Shown here: positions 41,138-49,643 of the stretch, piece after piece | Layout: every line of letters starts with the position of its first letter | Numbering within the stretch: position 1 is the stretch's first letter | DNA from: Nitrosomonadales bacterium | GTDB taxonomy: Bacteria > Pseudomonadota > Gammaproteobacteria > Burkholderiales > Gallionellaceae | Assembly: GCA_016214695.1 (NCBI GenBank) | Contig: JACRNY010000003.1 | Coordinates: 62,001 to 126,000, forward strand | Length of the DNA: 64,000 nt | Direction of reading: 5' to 3' | Position numbers and translations under genes: made by a program | Notes under the pieces: model-generated | Seen by the model: the letters and a program-made list of their open reading frames with translations, nothing else | Told to the model about the DNA's origin: nothing | The model's database searches: none

Positions 41138-42397
41138 TTATGATCTCCTTGTAAGCTCATGCAAGGCTCCGATGAGTCGATCGACATCCGCTTCGCTGTG
41201 CGCGGCCGACAGCGTGATGCGCAAGCGCGCGGTGCCCTGCGGCACGGTGGGCGGACGGATCGCCGCGACCCAGATGCCGCGTTCGCGCAGGCCCTCGCTC
41301 AGTTGCAAAGCCTGTGCATTGTCCCCGATCAGCAGCGGTTGTATCGCGGTGTCCGAGGGCATCAGCCGCCAGGGCAGGTCGGCCAGGCCGATGCGCAGTC
41401 GTTGCACCAGTTGTTGCAGTTGGGCGCGCAGCGCGTCACCGCGCTCGATCAGTTGCAGGCTCTGCAACAAGGCAACGGAAAGCGCCGGCGGGGTCGCCGT
41501 GGTGTAGACGTAGCTGTGCGCGTGATTGACCAAGGTATCGATGACCACCTGCTCCGCCGCAACGAATGCACCGGAGACGCCGGCGGCCTTGCCCAGCGTC
41601 GCCATGTAGATGATGCGCGGCGAGTCGATGCCGAAATGCGCCAGCGAGCCGCGCCCCTGCCTGCCCAGCACACCGAAGCCGTGCGCATCGTCGACGTACA
41701 ACCACGCATCATGTTGCTCGCACAGCGCCAGCATCTCGCGCAGCGGCGCGATATCGCCATCCATGCTGAACACCGCGTCGGTGATGACCAGTTTTCTGCC
41801 GTTTGGGGTCTGCGCCAGCAGTTGCGCAAGTTGCGCCATATCGCCGTGGCGGTAACGTTTGGTGTCGGCGCGCGACAACAACATCGCGTCGTTGAGCGAA
41901 GCATGGTTGAGCTTGTCGGCGAACACGGTGTCGCCCTTGCCGACCAGCGCCTGCACCACGCCGAGGTTGGCCATGTAACCGGTGGAGAACAGCAGCCCGG
42001 CGGGTTTGCCGACGAAGGCGGCGAGCTGTTGTTCGAGGCGATGGTGCGGCGCGAAATGCCCGCTCACCAGGTGCGCCGCACCCGCGCCGACACCCCATTG
42101 CTGCGCCCCCTGCTGCAAGGCAGCGACGAGTTGCGGATGACTGGCGAGGCCGAGGTAATCGTTGCTGCAAAAAGCGAGATAGGGTTTGCCGTGCGCCTCC
42201 GACACGTTACTGGCGCAGCCAGCCGTTTGCGGGAGGAGGCGCTCGGGCGGCACTCCCGCACCGTTGGCTACGCCACACTCTGTCGTGCCGCCCAAGACGA
42301 TGTGCGGCGACTGCGACGTATCCAGCGTGCGCCGCTTGCGCAGCAGGCTTTGCGCGGCGCGTTCGTCGAGTTCGATTTGCAGTTGGGTAAAAGGCAT
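41138..42397 (-). CDS. bioF: 8-amino-7-oxononanoate synthase with repeat insertion
   Basis: 419 residues from the ATG at 42397, longer than the usual roughly 385. PLP-dependent condensation of pimeloyl-ACP with alanine. Core motifs are intact: YLAFCSNDYLGLA, LVSGHFAPHHRLEQ, DDAHGFGVLG, and the region of the PLP lysine in ATLGKAAGVSGAF. Near the N-terminus, between RTLDTSQSPHIVL and GKPYLAFCSN, is an extra stretch of about 34 residues (TTECGVANGAGVPPERLL...) that coincides with a palindromic element. Position in the fold is the surface N-terminal arm, so activity may survive. Confidence 0.93.
   Translation of the reverse strand: MPFTQLQIELDERAAQSLLRKRRTLDTSQSPHIVLGGTTECGVANGAGVPPERLLPQTAGCASNVSEAHGKPYLAFCSNDYLGLASHPQLVAALQQGAQQWGVGAGAAHLVSGHFAPHHRLEQQLAAFVGKPAGLLFSTGYMANLGVVQALVGKGDTVFADKLNHASLNDAMLLSRADTKRYRHGDMAQLAQLLAQTPNGRKLVITDAVFSMDGDIAPLREMLALCEQHDAWLYVDDAHGFGVLGRQGRGSLAHFGIDSPRIIYMATLGKAAGVSGAFVAAEQVVIDTLVNHAHSYVYTTATPPALSVALLQSLQLIERGDALRAQLQQLVQRLRIGLADLPWRLMPSDTAIQPLLIGDNAQALQLSEGLRERGIWVAAIRPPTVPQGTARLRITLSAAHSEADVDRLIGALHELTRRS
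42229..42293. repeat. Structured palindromic insertion within bioF
   Basis: Nine-bp arms GGGCGGCAC (42245-42253) and GTGCCGCCC (42285-42293) plus a second pairing GCGGGAG/CTCCCGC that overlaps it. It lies in frame in the extra N-terminal stretch of BioF; the full inserted segment is probably about 100 bases. Confidence 0.7.
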
Positions 42398-42401
42398 CTT
42401 T

Positions 42402-42484
42402 TTGCCACAGAGCACACAGGGATCACAGAGAACGAAGCGCTCTGTTTTGCTTTTCTCTGTGTGCTCTGTGTTCTCTGTGGCTAA
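42402..42484. repeat. CACAGAG-family inverted repeat without a gene (bioB-bioF)
   Basis: Left arm from 42404 (GCCACAGAGCACACAGG) and right arm up to 42483, whose complement starts TTAGCCACAGAGAACACAG as at the GxxExxY locus. About 20 bases between arms. The right end carries the bioB stop TAG (42481-42483). Confidence 0.92.
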
Positions 42485-43473
42485 TGATTTTTGTCGGTCA
42501 ACGGGTACAAACCCAGCTTGTTCATCAGCGCCCGGTCACGCTCCACTTCCGGGTTGCCGGTGGTCAGCAACTGTTCGCCGTAGAAGATGGAGTTGGCGCC
42601 GCCGAGGAAACACAGCGCCTGCACGGCATCGCTCATCTCGCCGCGTCCGGCGGAGAGACGCACGAAGGCTTTCGGCATGGTGATGCGTGCCACGGCGATC
42701 ATGCGCACGAAATCGAGCGGGTCGATGTCTTCGGTCTCGGCCAGCGGCGTGCCTTCGACCTTGACCAGGTTGTTGATCGGCACGCTCTCGGGGTACGGAT
42801 CCATATTGGCCAGCTGTGCGATGAGTCCGGCGCGCTGGGTCAGGTTCTCGCCCATGCCGATAATGCCGCCGCTGCAGACGTTCATGCCGGCCTTGCGCAC
42901 GCGCTCCAGCGTGTCGATACGGTCCTGGTAGTCGCGCGTGCTGATGATGTTGCCGTAGAACTCGGGCGCGGTGTCGAGGTTGTGGTTGTAGTAATCGAGA
43001 CCGGCGACACGCAGCTGCTCGGTCTGTTCGTCGTTGAGCATGCCCAGCGTGGCGCAGGTCTCCATGCCCAGCGCACGCACTTCCTTGACCATCTCCACCA
43101 CGGCCTTCATGTCGTTCTCGGAGGGTTCGCGCCAGGCCGCGCCCATGCAGAAGCGACCGGCGCCGGCACTCTTGGCCGCCTTGGCCGCTTTCAGCACCTC
43201 TTCCACGTCCAGTATCTTCATGTTCTCCACCCCGGCGGAGTGATACGAAGACTGCGTGCAATAGCCGCAGTCCTCGGTGCAGCCGCCGGTCTTGATCGAC
43301 AGCAGGGTGGAGAGTTGCACGGCGTTGGGATCGAAGTTCTCGCGATGGATCTGCTGCGCGCGGTACATCAGGTCGGAGAACGGCAGCTTGAACAGGACCT
43401 CGATTTCGGCGACGCTCCATTGCCTTTGTTTGGTATCGGCAAGGCTGGCGGTTTCGGCGTGTGTGGTGTGCAT
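42481..43473 (-). CDS. bioB: Biotin synthase
   Basis: 330 residues. Radical SAM enzyme inserting sulfur into dethiobiotin. The [4Fe-4S] motif CxxxCxxC is in [14 protein letters not shown]; the [2Fe-2S] ligand cysteines and arginine are in the blocks [27 protein letters not shown] and the C-terminal [17 protein letters not shown]. First gene of bioB-F-H-C-D. bioA is not in this window. Divergent from comF with about 67 bases between, which must hold both promoters; no BirA operator could be recognised with confidence. Confidence 0.96.
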   Translation of the reverse strand: MHTTHAETASLADTKQRQWSVAEIEVLFKLPFSDLMYRAQQIHRENFDPNAVQLSTLLSIKTGGCTEDCGYCTQSSYHSAGVENMKILDVEEVLKAAKAAKSAGAGRFCMGAAWREPSENDMKAVVEMVKEVRALGMETCATLGMLNDEQTEQLRVAGLDYYNHNLDTAPEFYGNIISTRDYQDRIDTLERVRKAGMNVCSGGIIGMGENLTQRAGLIAQLANMDPYPESVPINNLVKVEGTPLAETEDIDPLDFVRMIAVARITMPKAFVRLSAGRGEMSDAVQALCFLGGANSIFYGEQLLTTGNPEVERDRALMNKLGLYPLTDKNH

Positions 43474-43540
43474 ATAGGTATGGATAAGTAAGTAGAATGG
43501 CTAAAGTTGCTTCGATGACCCGACGACAGGATCTGAAAAC

Positions 43541-44260
43541 TTGTCTATTTTATCCCATCGCCTATTTGACATCGGCCTAAAAATAACGCGCCTGCTGCCT
43601 GCCCAGCCCTGCCTGCTGTGCGGCGCCGAAAGCCACGCCGGTCTATGCTGCGAAGCCTGTGCCGCCGACCTGCCCCACCTGCTCGGGCTGCATTGTCCGG
43701 TCTGCGCCTTGCCGACCCCGAACGGGAGCGTGTGCGGCGAATGCCTGAGACAGCAGCCGCCTTTCGATCACACCGTGGCTGCATTCAGTTACGATTTTCC
43801 GCTCGACAAGCTGATCCAGGCGCTGAAGTTCCGCGAACAGCTGATCCTGGTCGACTTTCTGGCCGATGCGCTGGCGCAGCGCATCACCATCCAGCCGAAT
43901 TACATCGTGGCGCTGCCGCTGCATCCGGACCGCCTGCGCGAACGCGGCTTCAACCAGTCTCTTTTGCTGGCCCGCCGCATCTCCGATCGTCTGCATATCC
44001 CTTTGCTCGCGGACATCTGCAGCAGGGTGCGCAACACGCCGCCGCAATCCACGCTGCCCTGGAAAGAACGCGACAAGAACATGCGCCAGGCCTTCACCTG
44101 CAAGGACAGTGCCGAGGTGCGCGGCAAACATATCGCCATCGTCGATGATGTGATGACCACAGGAGCCTCGACAGGAGAGCTGGCGCGTGCGCTGAAACAG
44201 GCCGGCGCACGGGAGATCAGCGTGTGGGTGGTGGCGCGGACCATGCCGCACGACCATTGA
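43541..44260 (+). CDS. comF: ComF-family phosphoribosyltransferase-like protein
   Basis: 239 residues. N-terminal zinc-ribbon-like double CxxC (LLCGAESHAGLCCEACAADL, HCPVCALP, CGECLRQQ) followed by a type I PRTase domain with the PRPP loop IAIVDDVMTTGAST and ERGFNQSLLLAR. Linked to DNA uptake or DNA metabolism in several bacteria. The start appears to be a TTG at 43541, with AGGATC upstream; no in-frame ATG is close. Divergent from bioB, an arrangement common in betaproteobacteria, and convergent with mshN (three bases between). Confidence 0.88.
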   Translation: MSILSHRLFDIGLKITRLLPAQPCLLCGAESHAGLCCEACAADLPHLLGLHCPVCALPTPNGSVCGECLRQQPPFDHTVAAFSYDFPLDKLIQALKFREQLILVDFLADALAQRITIQPNYIVALPLHPDRLRERGFNQSLLLARRISDRLHIPLLADICSRVRNTPPQSTLPWKERDKNMRQAFTCKDSAEVRGKHIAIVDDVMTTGASTGELARALKQAGAREISVWVVARTMPHDH

Positions 44261-44263
44261 AGG

Positions 44264-45262
44264 TCACAATTCCTTGAGTTTTTGTTGCACGAATTCCTGC
44301 AACTGGGGATTCAGGCTGTTCGTACCGAGCGCTCGCTGATAGGTGGCGCGTGCCTCTTCCTTGTGCTGTGTCGCCTGCAAGGAGATACCCATGCCCATCA
44401 GCCACACGCCGTTATCGGGAGACAGGGCCAGCGCCTTCTGGAAGAAGGCGACTGCTTCCTGGTGCCGCTCCTGGCGCTGCAACAGGGCCGCCATGAACGC
44501 CTGGTAATCAGCCTGGTCTGCCGCATCCGGCAAGTTCTTCTGCAAGGTCTCCAGGGCCGACGGCAGGGCATTGCGTTCCACCTGCAGGCGCGCCAGCAAC
44601 ATCGCGAATGAAGCGTCGTGCGGATCGCGCCGCAATCCCCGCTGCAGTACGCGCTCGGCTTCCTCGTTGCGCTTCAGACTCAGCAACAGATTGACCCAGG
44701 CCTTGCGCGAAGCCTTGTGTGTCGGATCACTGAGCAACGCACTCTCATAGTCCGCCAGCGCATCGTCAATACGGCCTTCCCGCACCGCCTGATTGGCCTT
44801 GCCGAATTCGCTCTCGGCACGCTGCCGCGGGCTGATCACCTTGATCGGGGCTGCCGGCTCGGGAGTTGCCGGCAGATCCACTTCCGTACGACTGTCGGTC
44901 CGGCGCGGCGATCCCTTGCCACGGCCTGCCGGCGGCGACTCCACCGTCTCCTCGGCGATCACGGCGACAACAGCGGAGCTCGCTTGCACCGACTCCTGGA
45001 CTGCCACCGCATCGGAGATGCCCGGCACCAGTTGATATTGCGCAGTGCCCGTTGTCGCGGCAGGCACGATGGCAACGCCCTCTTCCCGCTCCAGATACCA
45101 TTTTCCCGCTGTCGCCAGCAGCAGCAACATCAGCATGGCAAGCAGGTATGGCGTCCAGCTCAAACGCTTGCGCGGCGGCACGGCACGGATCGACGCATCC
45201 GCCTGCGTCACATTCACGCCGCGCCTCTCCAGATCGTTGAGTACCTGATTGACCAGACTCAT
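44264..45262 (-). CDS. mshN: MSHA biogenesis protein MshN (TPR protein)
   Basis: 332 residues from the ATG at 45262 (MSLVNQVLNDLERRGVNV, the typical MshN start). One TM helix (LLAMLMLLLLATAGKWYL), a Pro/Ala-rich stretch, then C-terminal TPR repeats (FGKANQAVREGRIDDALADY, AVAFFQKALALSPDNGVWLM). A PAPRGKGSP-like part may be low complexity. Probably a scaffold for pilus assembly in the inner membrane and periplasm. Overlaps mshM as ATGA; last gene of the locus. Confidence 0.88.
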   Translation of the reverse strand: MSLVNQVLNDLERRGVNVTQADASIRAVPPRKRLSWTPYLLAMLMLLLLATAGKWYLEREEGVAIVPAATTGTAQYQLVPGISDAVAVQESVQASSAVVAVIAEETVESPPAGRGKGSPRRTDSRTEVDLPATPEPAAPIKVISPRQRAESEFGKANQAVREGRIDDALADYESALLSDPTHKASRKAWVNLLLSLKRNEEAERVLQRGLRRDPHDASFAMLLARLQVERNALPSALETLQKNLPDAADQADYQAFMAALLQRQERHQEAVAFFQKALALSPDNGVWLMGMGISLQATQHKEEARATYQRALGTNSLNPQLQEFVQQKLKEL

Positions 45263-46215
45263 CGCAGCCAGATGCCCCAAACGCCCAGTGCCAGCAGCGC
45301 AGCTGAGCCGAGCGCCAGCCATAGCCAGACCATCCAGTCCTGACGCGATTCCGGCGTATCGGCCGCCGCCTTCCTGACATGACCGGTCTGCACCTGCTGG
45401 CGACCTTCGGCGAAGGCCAGCATCAGCGCCTTGTGCGCGATGATATTGGTCAGTCTTGGCGTCCCGCGTGTGACGCGATGCATCAGATTGACCGCACCGG
45501 GATTGAACAGGGTTTCCCCCTTGAAGCCCGCCACCGCCAGGCGGTGGCGCAGGTAGCGATCCATCTCGTCGCGGTGAAGTCCCTGCAGCTGATACTGGAA
45601 GCTGATGCGCTGGCGCAGCTGGCGCACCGAATTCTGCTTGAGACGCTCGTCCAGTTCCGGCTGTCCGAACAGCACGACCTGCATCAGCTTGCGTTTCTCG
45701 GTTTCCAGGTTGGTCAGCAGGCGCAACACCTCAAGACTCTCCAGCGGCATCGCCTGTGCTTCATCGAGGCAGACCACCACACGCTTCCCCTCACGGGCGA
45801 AATTGAGCAACGTGCGGGTCAGTTCACGCAACAACTGGTGCTGATCGAAGGAGGTATCGATCTCGATGCGGAACTCGTCCGCCAGCGCCAGCAGCAGGCT
45901 GCGCGGCTCAAGGTATGGATTGGGGATATAGGCCGTGATGAATTTGGCCGCATGCCGCCCGCTGGTGCCGCCATCCTGCGTGCCGATGTCGGTCGTCGTT
46001 TCGCGGTCACTATTGAGCGTGGACAGGAACTTGCGGCAGAGCAGTGTCTTGCCGTTACCCACCTCGCCCACGATCTTGATGAAACCCTCGCCGCTACGTG
46101 CGGCGACCAGCAGCGTGTTCAACCCTTCCTGATAATTGGTACAGGCAAAGAAGAAACTGGTATCCGGCGTCAGCGAAAATGGGAATTCGCGCAGTCCGAA
46201 GTGAGCCAGATACAT
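45259..46215 (-). CDS. mshM: MSHA biogenesis ATPase MshM (ExeA-like)
   Basis: 318 residues. ExeA/GspA-type AAA+ ATPase: FGLREFPFSLTPDTSFFFAC start, Walker A VGEVGNGKTLL, Walker B VVVCLDEAQAM, sensor/arginine region QLRQRISFQYQL, and a C-terminal TM helix (WMVWLWLALGSAALLALGVW). Likely helps place the MshL secretin through the peptidoglycan. Five bases after mshL. Confidence 0.92.
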   Translation of the reverse strand: MYLAHFGLREFPFSLTPDTSFFFACTNYQEGLNTLLVAARSGEGFIKIVGEVGNGKTLLCRKFLSTLNSDRETTTDIGTQDGGTSGRHAAKFITAYIPNPYLEPRSLLLALADEFRIEIDTSFDQHQLLRELTRTLLNFAREGKRVVVCLDEAQAMPLESLEVLRLLTNLETEKRKLMQVVLFGQPELDERLKQNSVRQLRQRISFQYQLQGLHRDEMDRYLRHRLAVAGFKGETLFNPGAVNLMHRVTRGTPRLTNIIAHKALMLAFAEGRQQVQTGHVRKAAADTPESRQDWMVWLWLALGSAALLALGVWGIWLR

Positions 46216-46220
46216 GTCGT

Positions 46221-47894
46221 CTATCGTGACAGATTGTTCATGCGATCGCGGCTGCGGGCGATATCGTCGGACCAGTCCTTGTCGCTGTCGACCACAGTCG
46301 GCTTGAGCAGGATCACGAGTTCGCGCTTTTCACTGACCTTGCTGGTCTGCCCGAAGATCGATTTCGACAGCATCGGCAGACCGGACTCATCGCCGGCCGT
46401 GGCCTGGCGCATCAGGCCGCCGATGGCGACGATCTGACCGTCCTTGGCACGTACCACGCTATCTGTCTCGGAGATGGTGCTGGAAGGCACCGGCAGGTTG
46501 AAGGTGCCGATCACGCTGCCCATGTTGACCGACTTGTTGACCGTTGCCACCTTGCTGACCGAAGGATGCACGTGCAATACGATCTCGTTGTTCTCGTCTA
46601 TGCGCGGCGTCACATCGAGCATGATCCCGGAGAAGAAGGCGGTGGTCTCCACAGTCGGGGCAGTGACGGTGGCGGAGGAAGTCGCGGTGGCTCCGGTCAC
46701 GCTGCCCCCGGTCACCTTGGTCACGAAGAACTCGTCGGTACCGACCTTCAGCACGGCCTTCTGGTTGTTCAGCGTGGCGATGCGCGGACTCGACAGCACA
46801 TGCACGTCACCCTGCGTCTCCAGGAAGTTCAGCAGCGCGGCGAAGTTGCTGGTCTGGAAGGCCAGTCCGAACAGGGTGCCGGCGACCGCGCCCTGCGGCA
46901 GCGCGCTGGCCACATTCATGGACATGCTGGTACCCGGAGTCGACGTGATGATGCCGTTCGTCAGCGAACCGCCCAGTGTCGCCAGACTGGACCCGTTCGA
47001 AAGCTGCCCCGCGCTGACGCCGCTGTTGGGGCCGCTCTTGAAGACACCCCAGTTCACACCGGATTGATACGTCTCGTTCAACTGGACCTCGACGATCTTG
47101 GCCTCGAGGATCACCTGGCGTTCGACCGAGATCTGCGCCGCCTTCAGGTAGGCAGCGACGTTCTTCAGCTCATCCGGCATGGCACGCACCACGATCACTC
47201 CCGACATCGGACTGATGACCACGCTGCGCCCCTTCTCGGTCCCCACGATCGCTGCCAGGGATTTGTTCAGGTCATCCCAGAAATCCGAACTGGATGTCGT
47301 CGTGATGCGCGCACTGTCGCGGTTGGTCTGCGTCGTCGTCTGCTGACCGCCCGCGCTGCCGCTGACGACATCCGCCACGGAACCGGAAGCGACCCGGACC
47401 GAAGACTTGCCCTCGCGCTGGCCGGACAGATAGTTGACCTGGAAGATACGGGTCTGCAATGTCAGCGGCTGGATATAGATGCGGGTGCCGTCCACTCTGT
47501 AGTCATAACCGTACAGTTCGCGTATCGACTCCAGCGCATCGAACACCGTCACGTCCTTCAGGTTCAGTGAGATGGAACCTGCCACATCGGGATGCAGCAG
47601 CATGCTGTAGCGCGTACCGGACACGATGGCCATGAACACCTGGCTGGCGGAGGTGTTGTTGACCGCCAGATCGAAGCGGGTCTCGACCGGCTTGACATCG
47701 CTCTGCAGGTTGCCAACGGCAAGCGGCGGCAGCAGCGCCTGGCTGACCGCATCCGGTTTGCCGACAGCCTGACTCTCCTGTACGGCGACATCCATCTCCT
47801 GCTTGATCTGTCCCTTGACGGCCTTCCCGCCGCCGGACGCGCATGCTGTCAGCAATAGCGGCAGCAGGACAACGTAGAGTCGTTTCATTTGCAT
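46221..47894 (-). CDS. mshL: MSHA secretin MshL
   Basis: 557-residue outer-membrane secretin through which the pilus emerges. Lipoprotein signal MQMKRLYVVLLPLLLTACAS (lipobox LTAC), an N-terminal secretin/TonB short N domain (VFMAIVSGTRYSMLLHPDVAGSI), N1-type domains (VIVVRAMPDELKNVAAYLKA) and the C-terminal secretin domain (VLSSPRIATLNNQKAVLKVG; VVRAKDGQIVAIGGLMR). Overlaps mshK. Confidence 0.95.
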   Translation of the reverse strand: MQMKRLYVVLLPLLLTACASGGGKAVKGQIKQEMDVAVQESQAVGKPDAVSQALLPPLAVGNLQSDVKPVETRFDLAVNNTSASQVFMAIVSGTRYSMLLHPDVAGSISLNLKDVTVFDALESIRELYGYDYRVDGTRIYIQPLTLQTRIFQVNYLSGQREGKSSVRVASGSVADVVSGSAGGQQTTTQTNRDSARITTTSSSDFWDDLNKSLAAIVGTEKGRSVVISPMSGVIVVRAMPDELKNVAAYLKAAQISVERQVILEAKIVEVQLNETYQSGVNWGVFKSGPNSGVSAGQLSNGSSLATLGGSLTNGIITSTPGTSMSMNVASALPQGAVAGTLFGLAFQTSNFAALLNFLETQGDVHVLSSPRIATLNNQKAVLKVGTDEFFVTKVTGGSVTGATATSSATVTAPTVETTAFFSGIMLDVTPRIDENNEIVLHVHPSVSKVATVNKSVNMGSVIGTFNLPVPSSTISETDSVVRAKDGQIVAIGGLMRQATAGDESGLPMLSKSIFGQTSKVSEKRELVILLKPTVVDSDKDWSDDIARSRDRMNNLSR

Positions 47895-48355
47895 GACCTC
47901 TCCTTCTTTCTGGCTGCAACAGCTTTCGTTGCATGTCCAATCTTTTTAAGTTTTTTTGCTGGCACCGCGGCCGATTGTCTCGCTTCAGGCGTGTTGCAGC
48001 GCCTGTTCTTGCGTCCCTGGATGACGACATCGGGATAGAGCGAAATTTCGCGCCTGCCGTTGGCTCCCTGCAGCACCACGCTGTCCTCGCATACCGCCAT
48101 CAGTCTCTCCTCGCCCAGCTTGCCGCCCAGCGGCACCTGCTGCCCGTTGATGACTGCTGAACGGCGATCGGAAGAGATGATGATCGTCCGCAAGCCCTCA
48201 TCCGTGGGGGCCGCCTTGGCATCGCCGCCGGCGCTGCCGGGCACGAGGAACTCGGCGGCCGGACGCGTCGGGTCGGGCAGCACTTCCGCCTGCGATGCCG
48301 CACAGCTGATCGCCAGCGCAACCAGCACCGTCAACTTGCTCAGACTTGTAGCCAT
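47885..48355 (-). CDS. mshK: MSHA biogenesis protein MshK
   Basis: 156 residues with a signal peptide (TVLVALAISCAASQAEV) and the PilP/GspC-like hook: DPTRPAAEFLVPG, LRTIIISSDRRSAVINGQQV, SLYPDVVIQG. Basic C-terminal tail (KKLKKIGHATKAVAARKKER). Probably links inner-membrane platform to the secretin. Overlaps mshJ and mshL. Confidence 0.85.
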   Translation of the reverse strand: MATSLSKLTVLVALAISCAASQAEVLPDPTRPAAEFLVPGSAGGDAKAAPTDEGLRTIIISSDRRSAVINGQQVPLGGKLGEERLMAVCEDSVVLQGANGRREISLYPDVVIQGRKNRRCNTPEARQSAAVPAKKLKKIGHATKAVAARKKERSCK

Positions 48356-49017
48356 CGCTTGTCCAGACTCAGGGTATAAAGGGTCAGTCTCAATTCCGCC
48401 GTGGGATGCTCGACCACATTCAGCCTGGCCTCGCCCCAGAACATCTGCGTCGGCAGGTTCTCCAGCGCCGTCAGGTATTGCAGCAGATCCGGATAGCTGC
48501 CGCGCACGACGATCTCGACGCCGTGTTTGTACATCTGCTTCTCGTTTTCGGCGACCTGCACCGCCGCTGCATCGCCGGCGGGTTCGATGAACAGACTCAC
48601 CGGCAGGGTGTTGAGCGCGACCAGCTGCAGGTGGCCGTTCCTGCCCAGCACCTGCTCCAGCAGTTCCGCCATCTTCTCGGGCGGCACCAGCTTGTCGCGG
48701 CGTTCCTTCAGATAGGCGTCGCCCTCGGCGATCTGCTGGCGCAGCACGCGGATGCGTTCGCGCTGCGGTGAAACAGCGTCGGCCTGCTTGGCCTGCAGCA
48801 ACTCGGCCAACTGCGCCTGTATCTCCTTCATCTTCTCCTGCTGCTGCACGACCTGGGCGGACAACCCCTTCTGCTTGTTGAGCAACGGATTCAGGAACAG
48901 TGCGTCGATCAGCGACACCAGCAGAAAAGCCGCCGCGAAGAAGATAAGCGCGCGCTCGCGCAGGGACATGCCGTCGATCTTGCCGACGAGTTTGGCGAAT
49001 TGTTCCTGCAGTCTCAT
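48340..49017 (-). CDS. mshJ: MSHA biogenesis protein MshJ (PilO-like)
   Basis: 225 residues from the ATG at 49017 (MRLQEQFAKLVGKIDGMSLR), overlapping the mshI2 stop as ATGA. Single TM (ALIFFAAAFLLVSLIDALFL), a coiled coil, and a PilO/GspM-type ferredoxin-like domain ending in ELRLTLYTLSLDKRWL. Forms the alignment complex with MshI/MshI2/MshK. Confidence 0.88.
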   Translation of the reverse strand: MRLQEQFAKLVGKIDGMSLRERALIFFAAAFLLVSLIDALFLNPLLNKQKGLSAQVVQQQEKMKEIQAQLAELLQAKQADAVSPQRERIRVLRQQIAEGDAYLKERRDKLVPPEKMAELLEQVLGRNGHLQLVALNTLPVSLFIEPAGDAAAVQVAENEKQMYKHGVEIVVRGSYPDLLQYLTALENLPTQMFWGEARLNVVEHPTAELRLTLYTLSLDKRWLQV

Positions 49018-49643
49018 TTCTTCACCTCCGCCGCGGCGGCTGTCGAGTGCAGGCTGAATTCGACATAGCGCGCCGCCGGCTGTCCGGCATCCTGCTGCGG
49101 CCTGTGCATCTGCATGGCGGCGAAGCTCTTGCCGCGCATGACCTTCTCCTTGCTCAGCCGCTGGATGTAGACGGGGACGAGTTGCGGATCGACCACTGCC
49201 CCGCTCAAACTCATCTGCGCGCCGTCCCCGGTGATATCGAAGGCCGTCAGCCATAAACCCTTTATCGACTGCCGGGCGAATGCGCGCATGTATCCGGAAT
49301 AACCCTCGGTGTTGCCGATCGCACCGCTCTTCAGCAGGTTCAGCAGGGACTCCTGTGCAGCGGCCTCGGCTTCGATCTTCTTCAATTCATCTTCCAGCAT
49401 CTGGCTGGTCTGCTGTGGCGAGAACTCGCGGGTGAAGTTCGCCAGTTTCGTCTGCTCGGAAATGTAGTTCCTGTTCATCTCGGCGGTCTGCCTGGAGAGC
49501 AACTGGACCTGATAGACCGCGTAGGCATAGAACAGGATGGAACCGAGCATGATCAGCCCCAAAGCCTGCCCCATGGTGGCCACGGAGAAATATTTCTTCT
49601 GCTTCAGGAAGACCGGGTTGAAGAGGTTGATCTGCTGGCTCAT
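49014..49643 (-). CDS. mshI2: MSHA biogenesis protein MshI2 (PilN-like)
   Basis: 209 residues. QQINLFNPVFLKQKKYFS cytoplasmic motif, which in PilN proteins docks to the PilM-like partner, then TM (GQALGLIMLGSILFYAYAVY), a coiled coil and a PilN-like periplasmic domain. Overlaps mshI by four bases. Confidence 0.88.
   Translation of the reverse strand: MSQQINLFNPVFLKQKKYFSVATMGQALGLIMLGSILFYAYAVYQVQLLSRQTAEMNRNYISEQTKLANFTREFSPQQTSQMLEDELKKIEAEAAAQESLLNLLKSGAIGNTEGYSGYMRAFARQSIKGLWLTAFDITGDGAQMSLSGAVVDPQLVPVYIQRLSKEKVMRGKSFAAMQMHRPQQDAGQPAARYVEFSLHSTAAAAEVKK

Noticed and set aside
41077-41187. Longer bioH start (37 extra codons)
   Set aside because: The extension overlaps bioF and is translated from a palindromic repeat; the ATG at 41076 begins the conserved fold and follows a purine-rich ribosome site.
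29926-42484. CACAGAG repeats considered as a CRISPR array
   Set aside because: Copies come as inverted pairs at three separate sites, not as regularly spaced direct repeats; no cas genes.
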